From the NCBI GenBank assembly GCA_902826815.1, contig CADEGF010000019.1, forward strand, positions 1 through 64,000: a DNA stretch of 64,000 nt. The letters are read 5' to 3'. The notes beneath the pieces were generated by a model. The model was not told where the DNA came from and did no database searches. It saw only the letters and a list, made by a program, of their open reading frames with translations. The stretch comes from an uncultured Mycobacteriaceae bacterium (GTDB taxonomy: Bacteria; Actinomycetota; Actinomycetes; Mycobacteriales; Mycobacteriaceae). Each line of letters begins with the position of its first letter. Within the stretch, counting starts at the first letter, position 1. Positions 1 through 7,426 of this stretch are shown here, piece after piece. Position numbers and translations under genes: made by a program.

Positions 1-99
1 CCCGAGCGCTACCTCATCCCCGACGAAAGCGAAAACGACGGCGACGATAGCGACGACGGTGAGGGCGACGACGGCGGTGAGGGCAAAGCGGACTGTTGA
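1..99 (+). CDS. C-terminal end of an unidentified protein (5' truncated by window edge)
   Basis: Reading from base 1 in frame 1, an open frame runs to a TGA at 97-99. The last 32 residues are dominated by Asp, Glu and Gly (a DGD/EGDD-like acidic tail) and end in KADC. The underlying DNA is an imperfect repeat of GACGG-type units. The gene would converge on the mbtD-like gene, whose stop lies 17 bases further on. Acidic tails like this occur on many unrelated proteins, so no function is assigned. It may be the last gene before the siderophore cluster or a cluster member. Confidence 0.4.
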   Translation, partial: PERYLIPDESENDGDDSDDGEGDDGGEGKADC

Positions 100-115
100 C
101 CTAGACGGCAGGCAA

Positions 116-3100
116 CTAGCTGCGGGCTGCGGCGAACAATCTTTGGTCGAGTCCGCACAATGCATGGTCCGCTGCGGGCAGCGCCGGCAGGGGAGTGAAG
201 CCGGCTGCCGCCAGTTGGTCACACCACTCGCCTACGGACAGGAAGATCCTGGTACCCGCCCTGATATCGGACTTGCCGGGATGCGGCTGGCCGGGATTGG
301 GCGACATGAGGAATTTCAGCGAGGTCAGCAGCTGGTAGTTGGCCGTGCAGGTCTCGATGAATACCAACGCGCCACCGGGGTTGATCAGCTCGTGCAGCCG
401 CCGCAGAGTGTCCCCGATGTGCAGCGCATTGTGAATGACGTTGGCGGCCAACACGATGTCGCAGTGCTCTTGCCGCGACAGGTCCGCGTTCAAATCGACG
501 ATTCCGTAGCGCAGCTGCGGGTGGTCACCGAAACGCTCCTCGGCGGCGCGAAGGAAGAACTGCGACACGTCGGTGAAGTAGTAGTCCACCGGCAACCCGA
601 CCAAGCCTGCGAGCACGTCGTCGGTCGTACCGCCGGTGCCCGCGCCCAGTTCGAGTATCCGGACTGGTGACCGGTCGCCTGCCAGATTTCGCACCAAGCA
701 CGCGATGACCTCGCGCGCTGCGCGATTCAGGTAGTGGCCGACCACGTTGTCCCGGTAGCCGGCGACAGCCGTGGCCATCTCACCGTCGGCGAACAGGAGC
801 TCCTGAATCCGGACGCGGTCCTGTGCGAGGTCCGTGAGGTGCTCGTTGCAGCTGCGCATGAAATCTGCGAGCGCCCTCGGATAGCCGAGATCTGCGCACA
901 TCGCGAATAGGTCCTGGCACATCGGCTCTGGCACCGGTTCGCCGAGCCGGTAGCCTTCGTCGGCATCGCGATCGAGGTGGCCGCGCTCGGTGAGGACGGC
1001 CAGCCACCTGTTCAGCAGCCAGCGGTGCCGGGGCGCGAAGTCGAGTCGGTCGGCGATGTCGTCCGCGCTACGGGCATCGGTTCGGCTCAGGGCCGGCGAC
1101 AGCGCGTTCATCATGGCGCCCATGCCGACGACGTCGAGATCGGCACGTGCAACCGACATCCGGGCCACATCGAGATCGCGCGGAACGACCTGTTCGGCGG
1201 TCAACCGTGCCTGTTGCACCACGTCGGCGGGGTTGACTCGCACCACGGGTGTGACGGTATGGGGCCGCGCGCTCAGCTTGGCAAGCGCATCGTCGATGGA
1301 GGCGCCGCTCAGCAGGTCGGCGACTTCCAGCTCGTAATCGAACTCGACCTGGACTCGCTTGCGAAACTCCAATGCCTGCAGGGAGTCCAGGCCGATGGCG
1401 ACCATCGGAATCGTGGTGTCGATGCTGTCGGCGTTGTCGAGCCCGATCACCTCGGCGAGCAGTTTCATGAACCGCTGTGAGACATCGGTGGTGTCGACGC
1501 GTTCGGAGGTCGCCTCAGGATCCGACGTCAGCCGCGAGAGCAAGGGCCCGTAGCCGAAGGTTTCCAGCGCGGGCCGGGCCCGATCGAGATCGAAGGCGGC
1601 CACGATGGCATTTCGCCGGAGGTCACTCATTCCGTGTGCCAACGCATCTGTCGGAGACATCGCGACGACCCCGGTGCCTTCCAGCTTGGCTTGGCCCGCG
1701 GCGTCGAGGTCGAGGTGCACCGTCCACTGACCCCACTGCACCGATACACAATCGAGGCCGTCGGCGCGGAGACGGTGCGCCATCGCGTCGAGCATGCGGT
1801 TGGCGGCCGCATAGACGGCTTGGCCGCGCCCGCCGATGGTGGCCGCCATCGATGAGCACAGGTGGACGCGGCAGGTGTCGGTACGGGGGACAGAGTCGAG
1901 TATCTGCCCGATGCCGACAACCTTCGCGCGCAGTGCCGCATCGGCCGCTTCCCTTGTGATATCGGACAATTCGAGATCGGCGTAGGCCACCGCCGTGTGC
2001 ACGATCGTGTCCGCGGGCACGTCTTCGAATGCGGTGGCGAGTCGCGAAACCGCCTCCGCATCACCGATATCGCACAGGAGCACGTCGATCTGCGCCGACG
2101 TACCCGAACGAATCTGTCGGAGCCGACGGGCGACAGCGTCGGTTTCACCAGACCGGCTGACCAATGTGATTCGTGCCGCGCCGGTGTTCGCGAAGTGCTC
2201 GCAGAACTCGAGCCCGAGGTTTCCGGTTCCCCCGGTGATGAGGACATGTGCGGGCGGTGCGGAATCGGGAGCAGCAGAGCTGGTCTCGGCCTCGGCGATC
2301 CGCTTGCCGTACAAGCCGTTGCGGTGTGCGAGCTCAGGCTCGTCGGCGGTGTGCAGCGCCGAAAGGATCGCCGCGGCCGCGTCCGACGCCGGTAGCCCTA
2401 CGGGCAGGTCGAGGTGTCCGAACGCGACGCCGGGATATTCGGCGCCGATGCTTCGGAATCCGGCGCCTGCCGCCGCATGCACCGGACTGGGTGAAGCATC
2501 GCCGTCGACGACCGCTTCGCCGCCCACCGTCACAAGCCAGCAACCAGCGGTAGTGCCACCCAGCTCCGGCCACCAGGTGCGCTCGGCATAGAACGTCGCG
2601 ACCTCGGCGGCGGCCGCTGTGTCGTCGACGATCGGCGAAGGCGGGAGCAGCACAAGCCGGGTATCGATATCGCCGTCGTCGCCGACGTTTCCGATCATCC
2701 TGGCCGTAGCGCCGACGGTATCTGCAGCCGTGCAGATGGCCTCAGCCAAGTCGGCGCAGGCACCGGTGTGATCGATGATCCCGATCGTGCGGGGCGGCAC
2801 GAGCGAGCGGCGCGACAGTCGCACCCACTCTTCGACGAGCAGACGCGCAGGTGCAGTGGATCGGGCCGAAATGTCTGGTGGCGCGTTCTCGGCGGGCGCC
2901 GCAGTGGTCGGCGACGGCGCGTCGTAGATCTGCCACAGGCTCGCCGCATTCATCGGGGTGTTGGGAAAGTCGATCAGCGGCAGGACAGGCGGCCCGTCGC
3001 CTTCAACGCGCAGACACGCCCACGGGTAGTCCAGTTCGCCGACGGCGATCCCGGCGAGGTTGCGGGTGAACTCGTCCAGGTCGGGAGCCGTGCGCTGAGA

Positions 3101-4282
3101 TGTACCGACCACATCCGCCGAGACGGTCTCCTCGATCGCCAACTGCAGCGCCGGGTGTTCGGCGAGCTCGACGAACGTGTCGACGCCGAGTCCGGCCGCG
3201 GCCCTGATCGCCTTGTCGAATCTGACGGTGTTGCGGAGGTTCCAGAACCAGTACTGGTCGACCGGCAGATCCTGGGTGATCGCACCACCGAGGGTGGCAC
3301 CGACGCAGGCGATCTCGGTGTCGAGAAACTTGGAGTTCTGCACTCGGTCCCTCAACGTGGAGCGCATGCGGTCGCCAAGTCCGTTGATGGCGCTGGTGTG
3401 CGCCGGATATTGAACACCGATCACCCGTGCGAAAATGCCACGCTCGGTGAAGGTCTCGACGATGCCGTGTACGGCATCGCGGCCGCCCGAGATCCCGACC
3501 ATGTTCGACGAGTTCACCACCGACAGCTCGGCCCAACCCGAACAGCGCGCGAGAATCTCCTCGCAGGTGTCGCGATCGGCCGCGGCGACGGCCATCGCGT
3601 AGTCACCCGAGACGAACTCGTCGGCCGCGCGAGCCCTAGTCCCGACGACGAGCACGGCGTCAGTCAGCGTCATCGCCCCGGACACGTACGCCGCCGCGAT
3701 CTCGCCCTGGCTGTGTCCGACGGTCACAGACGGCGCGACGCCGAACGACCGCCACATCGCGGCCAGCCCCGCCATCTGCACGAACAGCGCAGGTTGAACG
3801 GTGCGCGCGGTGTCCTCGGCGTGAAGTTGTTCGTCGAGAAGGTATTCCAGCGGCGAGTAGCCGAGTTGAGCCTCGAAGGCTCCGGCGCAGCGGTCCGCCT
3901 CGGCCCGGAACGCCGGAATCGAGTCGTAGAACATCCTGCCCATCCCCGGTCGCTGACCACCCTGGCCGGGAAAGACGTACGCGAGCCGGTGGGATGCGGC
4001 GGGTGTGGCCGATGTGACTGATTGTGGGTGATCGCGCCCGTCGATCACCGCGCGCAGAACGCCGATCAACTGCTCGCGGTCGACCGCGATCGCCAGAGCG
4101 CGGCACCGACGCCCGACGCGTGTCCGGAAGAGCATGTCGGCGATCCGGCCCGGGCCGATCTCGGGATGGTTCTCGGTGTAGGAAAGCAATGCTGCGGCGT
4201 CTGCGCGCATCAGGTCGGGACTGTCGGCTGAAACAAGAACGGGAACGGCGCCGTTGGGGAGCCGGTAGGTAGGACCTGTCAC
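116..4282 (-). CDS. mbtD: MbtD-like polyketide synthase with added C-methyltransferase domain (AT-KR-ACP-MT)
   Basis: This 1388-aa protein extends the polyketide arm of the siderophore. Domains in order: an acyltransferase from about residue 100 with the active-site GHSQGE near 187; a ketoreductase with NAD(P)-binding GGTGNLG near 680 and downstream Ser and Tyr/Asn residues; an acyl carrier protein with the phosphopantetheine serine in GLDSLQ near 963; and a C-terminal region of roughly 380 residues with SAM motif I (LELGAGTGGTT) near 1210. M. tuberculosis MbtD is about 1000 aa and, as I recall it, has no methyltransferase, so the last quarter is extra. A methyltransferase in this place fits alpha-methylation of the beta-keto or beta-hydroxy acyl unit. 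The start is GTG at 4282, 4 nt after the ketosynthase stop, so the two are almost certainly co-translated. The ketosynthase activity is supplied in trans by the preceding gene. Confidence 0.88.
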   Translation of the reverse strand: MTGPTYRLPNGAVPVLVSADSPDLMRADAAALLSYTENHPEIGPGRIADMLFRTRVGRRCRALAIAVDREQLIGVLRAVIDGRDHPQSVTSATPAASHRLAYVFPGQGGQRPGMGRMFYDSIPAFRAEADRCAGAFEAQLGYSPLEYLLDEQLHAEDTARTVQPALFVQMAGLAAMWRSFGVAPSVTVGHSQGEIAAAYVSGAMTLTDAVLVVGTRARAADEFVSGDYAMAVAAADRDTCEEILARCSGWAELSVVNSSNMVGISGGRDAVHGIVETFTERGIFARVIGVQYPAHTSAINGLGDRMRSTLRDRVQNSKFLDTEIACVGATLGGAITQDLPVDQYWFWNLRNTVRFDKAIRAAAGLGVDTFVELAEHPALQLAIEETVSADVVGTSQRTAPDLDEFTRNLAGIAVGELDYPWACLRVEGDGPPVLPLIDFPNTPMNAASLWQIYDAPSPTTAAPAENAPPDISARSTAPARLLVEEWVRLSRRSLVPPRTIGIIDHTGACADLAEAICTAADTVGATARMIGNVGDDGDIDTRLVLLPPSPIVDDTAAAAEVATFYAERTWWPELGGTTAGCWLVTVGGEAVVDGDASPSPVHAAAGAGFRSIGAEYPGVAFGHLDLPVGLPASDAAAAILSALHTADEPELAHRNGLYGKRIAEAETSSAAPDSAPPAHVLITGGTGNLGLEFCEHFANTGAARITLVSRSGETDAVARRLRQIRSGTSAQIDVLLCDIGDAEAVSRLATAFEDVPADTIVHTAVAYADLELSDITREAADAALRAKVVGIGQILDSVPRTDTCRVHLCSSMAATIGGRGQAVYAAANRMLDAMAHRLRADGLDCVSVQWGQWTVHLDLDAAGQAKLEGTGVVAMSPTDALAHGMSDLRRNAIVAAFDLDRARPALETFGYGPLLSRLTSDPEATSERVDTTDVSQRFMKLLAEVIGLDNADSIDTTIPMVAIGLDSLQALEFRKRVQVEFDYELEVADLLSGASIDDALAKLSARPHTVTPVVRVNPADVVQQARLTAEQVVPRDLDVARMSVARADLDVVGMGAMMNALSPALSRTDARSADDIADRLDFAPRHRWLLNRWLAVLTERGHLDRDADEGYRLGEPVPEPMCQDLFAMCADLGYPRALADFMRSCNEHLTDLAQDRVRIQELLFADGEMATAVAGYRDNVVGHYLNRAAREVIACLVRNLAGDRSPVRILELGAGTGGTTDDVLAGLVGLPVDYYFTDVSQFFLRAAEERFGDHPQLRYGIVDLNADLSRQEHCDIVLAANVIHNALHIGDTLRRLHELINPGGALVFIETCTANYQLLTSLKFLMSPNPGQPHPGKSDIRAGTRIFLSVGEWCDQLAAAGFTPLPALPAADHALCGLDQRLFAAARS

Positions 4283-4286
4283 TTAC

Positions 4287-5588
4287 TCACTCCGGTGAAG
4301 TTGCGGGCATGGCAAGGATGGCGTGCGCGTTGGCACCGCCCGCGCCGAAGGAGGACGCCACCCCAAGGCGCACATTGTCTTTCGGCTCCCACGGGTGCAG
4401 CTTGGTCGCCAACCGCATGCCGGTTGTGTCCCAGTCCACGGCGGTGGTCGGGTTGTCCGCGTGAAGCGTGGGCGGAATGAAACCGTGCTGGCCCGCCAGC
4501 AGCACCTTGATCAGGCCGAGAATTCCGGACGCCGCCTGAGCATGCCCGACGTTGGACTTGATGGAGCCGATCAAGGCGTCCGATCCTGCCGCCCCGTAGG
4601 TCTGGAACAAGGCGGTCAGTTCCCTCGGGTCGCCTGCCGGCGTCGCGGTGCCGTGGCCCTCGATCATCCCGACATCTGCCGGGTCGATTTCCGCGTGGTC
4701 GAGTGCCTTGCGGATGACTTGCACCTGCGCCTGGGTGCGGGGAACCAGGATCGGTTTCCCCTTGCCGTTGTGGTTGTTTCGAACGGCCAGAATCCGCGCG
4801 TACACGCGGTGTCCGAGCTGGTGTGCCCGAGATTCGCGTTCGACAAGCACCATGCCCGCGCCCTCACCCCAGACGGTGCCGGTGGCATCGTCGGAGTAGG
4901 CCCGGCAGTGTCCGTCGTCGGAAAGTGCGTGCAGCCGAGCGAATTCGAGGAATGGTGACAGTTCACCCATCACACACGTGGCACCGGCAAGCGCCCATTC
5001 GCACTCGTCATCCCGTACCGCCGTGGCGGCGATCTGCAGAGCGGTCAACGACGATGCGCAAGCTGTGTCGAGGCATATCGACGGCCCGAGCAGGCCGAGG
5101 CTGTGTGAGATGCGGCCCGCGGCACCCAGTTGTCCCATCCCGACCGTCCGGTGACCGGTGTAGCCGTCGGCGGTCGACGTTCTGCGGCCGTACTCCGACA
5201 GCGACATTCCGACGAAGCAGCCGACCTCTGTGCCTTCGAGGTCTGCGGGATTGACCCCGGAGTTCTCGAGCGCCTTCCAAGCCACCCGCATCGCCACCCG
5301 CTGTTGGGGGTGCATCGCCTTGGCCTCGCGGTGGGTGATTCCGAAGAACGGCGGGTCGAATACTGCGGCGTCGGTGAGGAATCCGCCCGCGTCGGGTACT
5401 TCTTGATAGCCGTCGATCCGCCGCGATATCGACAGCAGGTCGTCCACCGCCCAGCCGCGGTCGCGGGGGAAGGGGCTGATGAGCTCTCGCGATTCGGTGA
5501 GCGCGGTCCACAGCCCGGCAGGCGTGTCGACTCCGTCGGGCGCCTCGACCGCCATGCCGGTGATGACGACCGGATCGTCGATGATCAT
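4287..5588 (-). CDS. mbtC: MbtC-like stand-alone beta-ketoacyl synthase
   Basis: This 433-aa single-domain ketosynthase catalyses the Claisen condensation for the polyketide unit, working with the AT-KR-ACP protein encoded next. The active-site Cys lies in DTACASS near residue 175, the first catalytic His in EGHGTATPAGDP and the second in SNVGHAQAASG, so all three catalytic residues are present. M. tuberculosis MbtC is about 444 aa. An open frame continues upstream to 5798, but that part is antisense-like low-quality sequence overlapping the thioesterase. The start is taken at ATG 5588 (protein begins MIIDDPVVITG), which overlaps the thioesterase stop in an ATGA arrangement and points to translational coupling. 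Confidence 0.9.
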   Translation of the reverse strand: MIIDDPVVITGMAVEAPDGVDTPAGLWTALTESRELISPFPRDRGWAVDDLLSISRRIDGYQEVPDAGGFLTDAAVFDPPFFGITHREAKAMHPQQRVAMRVAWKALENSGVNPADLEGTEVGCFVGMSLSEYGRRTSTADGYTGHRTVGMGQLGAAGRISHSLGLLGPSICLDTACASSLTALQIAATAVRDDECEWALAGATCVMGELSPFLEFARLHALSDDGHCRAYSDDATGTVWGEGAGMVLVERESRAHQLGHRVYARILAVRNNHNGKGKPILVPRTQAQVQVIRKALDHAEIDPADVGMIEGHGTATPAGDPRELTALFQTYGAAGSDALIGSIKSNVGHAQAASGILGLIKVLLAGQHGFIPPTLHADNPTTAVDWDTTGMRLATKLHPWEPKDNVRLGVASSFGAGGANAHAILAMPATSPE

Positions 5589-6346
5589 GCCGTGTGCCCG
5601 CACTGCGCAGGCGAAGCCATCAAGTCCGCGATGGCGTCCAGATGGTCGTGCAGGTAGAAGTGGCCTCCGTCGAACATCGTGACCTGAAGTGTTTCGGTGT
5701 GTTTGCCCCAGCCGTAGAGGTCGCCGAGCGAGACGATGGGGTCCTGATCGCCACCCATCGCGTGGATCGGGGCAGCCACCTTGATGTCGTCGGCACACGA
5801 ATACGCATCGAATGCGCGGTAGTCGGCCTTGATCACAGGCAGCGCCAGCGTCATCAGATCGCGGTTAGCGAAGACATCGGAGCTGGTGCCTTCGAGCACC
5901 GCGAGATGGCTCAGGATGTCGTCGTCGTCGGTGGGATGCGACGGCTTGGCTGCCGCGTGGCATGGGGCGACGGCGGCGGACACGTTGAGTTGGTGCACGG
6001 CGATACCCTTGGCTTCGGCGATCCTGACGAACTCGAACGCGACCAGCGCGCCCATGCTGTGGCCGAAGGTGACGAGCGGAATCTCACGGTGCTGATCCGA
6101 CGTCGAGAACTCTTCGAAGGCGCCCGCGGCGATCGCGGGCACCGTCGCGAGCAGCGCTTCGGCGCCGCGGTCCTGGCGGCCCGGGTACTGGAAAACGATC
6201 ACGTCGAACTTGGCGCTGAGAACCTTCGAGAAGGTGCGGTACGCCGACGCCCCGGCGCCGGCATGGGGGAAAACGAGCAGTGGAGGGTTCTCGGGTGAGC
6301 CCGGTGCATGAAACTGCCTGATCCACCCGGTTGTCCTGCGCTGCAC
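5585..6346 (-). CDS. mbtT: Type II thioesterase of the siderophore cluster (MbtT-like)
   Basis: This 253-aa alpha/beta-hydrolase is of the LgrA/GrsT type, which releases or proofreads acyl chains on NRPS and PKS carrier proteins. The nucleophile is in GHSMG, the acid is probably the Asp of GGDQDP and the base is the His of GGHFYL. GTG 6346 is preferred over GTG 6355 because the GAGAGG ribosome-binding sequence sits 8 nt before it but abuts 6355. It is the first gene of a three-gene minus-strand operon (thioesterase, ketosynthase, MbtD-like) that diverges from fxbA across an iron-box region. It may also take over the role of the C-terminal thioesterase domain that M. tuberculosis MbtB carries and the MbtB-like protein here lacks. 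Confidence 0.85.
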   Translation of the reverse strand: MQRRTTGWIRQFHAPGSPENPPLLVFPHAGAGASAYRTFSKVLSAKFDVIVFQYPGRQDRGAEALLATVPAIAAGAFEEFSTSDQHREIPLVTFGHSMGALVAFEFVRIAEAKGIAVHQLNVSAAVAPCHAAAKPSHPTDDDDILSHLAVLEGTSSDVFANRDLMTLALPVIKADYRAFDAYSCADDIKVAAPIHAMGGDQDPIVSLGDLYGWGKHTETLQVTMFDGGHFYLHDHLDAIADLMASPAQCGHTA

Positions 6347-6418
6347 GCTTTCCACCTCTCGATCGCTTCGCGCGAATGGACTCGTTCGCCGCGTCAGCCG
6401 TAGGGGCGATACAACAAG

Positions 6419-6437
6419 TTAGCGAAGGCTAACATAA
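6419..6437. promoter_or_regulatory. IdeR-type iron box between mbtT and fxbA
   Basis: The 19-mer TTAGCGAAGGCTAACATAA matches 15 of 19 positions of the mycobacterial IdeR consensus TTAGGTTAGSCTAACCTAA by hand alignment. It lies in the 138-nt divergent gap between the thioesterase and fxbA starts. A plus-strand TANNNT element (TAACAT, 6430-6435) lies inside it, so bound IdeR-Fe would cover the fxbA promoter. A minus-strand TAACTT overlaps the left end and could serve the thioesterase operon. Confidence 0.75.
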
Positions 6438-6484
6438 CCTTGCGAAGCAAGGGATTGCTACTGCGGAGAGGCACAGAGAAACGG

Positions 6485-7426
6485 ATGCGCATCGTATCGT
6501 TCGGCTACCAGACCTGGGGTTTCAAGACTCTGCAGGCCCTCATCGACCTCGGAAACGAGGTCCCGCTCGCCGTCACTCATCCGGCCAGCGAACAGTCCTA
6601 TAAAGCCATCTGGTCGGAGTCGGTTGAGGACCTCGCACGGCAGCGCGGCATACCCGTGCATCTCACCGACCGGGTCGACGCCGAGACGATCGACTTGGTG
6701 AAGCGCGCCGAGCCGGACGTCATCGTCGTCAACAGTTGGTACACCTGGATGCCGCCGGAGCTGTACAACCTTCCGCCCCACGGCACACTGAACCTGCACG
6801 ATTCGCTGTTGCCCAAGTTCACCGGCTTCTCCCCGGTCCTGTGGGCATTGATCAGCGGTGAGTCAGAGATCGGGCTGACGGTGCACCGGATGGACGAACA
6901 ACTCGATACCGGCGACATCCTCGTCCAGCATTCGCTGCCCGTCGGTCCCACCGACACCGGCACCGAACTCGTCCTGCGCGGGATGGACCTCATCCCCGTT
7001 GCGCTGCGGGATGCGCTTGGTGCACTCGAGGCGGGGACCGCGGTCTGGCGACCGCAGAACAAGGCCGAGCGGACCTACTTCCACAAGCGCTCCGAACGCG
7101 ACAGCGTGATCGACTGGAGTTGTCCCGCCGAGGATCTCGAACGGTTCGTGCGTGCGTTGTCCGATCCGTACCCGCGCGCCTACACGTTCTATCGAGGGCA
7201 GCGAATCGAGGTCATCCAGGCACGAATATCCCAGGCGCGGTACGGCGGCACTCCTGGTCGGGTGATCGTGCAAGAGGACGCAGGCGCGGTGGTTGCCGGT
7301 CCGCAGGCCTACCGCGGCCGAAACCACGCACTCTTGATCACCCGCGTTCGCACCGCGGACGGGGCGGAGCACCGCGGCGATGAGTTCTTCACCCGAGGCG
7401 GCTACCTCGGCGGTGAGGCGCAGTGA
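6485..7426 (+). CDS. fxbA: FxbA-like N10-formyltetrahydrofolate-dependent formyltransferase for siderophore hydroxamate
   Basis: This 313-aa protein belongs to the formyltransferase fold of Fmt, ArnA and FxbA. It is predicted to transfer formyl from N10-formyl-THF to a hydroxylamine nitrogen of the siderophore amino acid. The catalytic signature is visible: Asn and His in NLHDSLLP, and Asp in DEQLDTGDIL. The start is ATG 6485 (MRIVSFGYQTWG), with a purine-rich GGAGAG about 14 nt upstream; the open frame back to a TTG at 6440 lies in the leader. The stop overlaps the GTG of the next NRPS gene (GTGA). In M. smegmatis FxbA formylates the ornithine of exochelin MS. Here the neighbouring genes are of mycobactin type, so N-hydroxylysine is the likelier acceptor. 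A house-keeping Fmt is unlikely given the operon. Confidence 0.85.
   Translation: MRIVSFGYQTWGFKTLQALIDLGNEVPLAVTHPASEQSYKAIWSESVEDLARQRGIPVHLTDRVDAETIDLVKRAEPDVIVVNSWYTWMPPELYNLPPHGTLNLHDSLLPKFTGFSPVLWALISGESEIGLTVHRMDEQLDTGDILVQHSLPVGPTDTGTELVLRGMDLIPVALRDALGALEAGTAVWRPQNKAERTYFHKRSERDSVIDWSCPAEDLERFVRALSDPYPRAYTFYRGQRIEVIQARISQARYGGTPGRVIVQEDAGAVVAGPQAYRGRNHALLITRVRTADGAEHRGDEFFTRGGYLGGEAQ

Noticed and set aside
2768-4021. 417-codon plus-strand frame inside the MbtD-like gene
   Set aside because: It lies opposite the acyltransferase domain and lacks any protein-like features.
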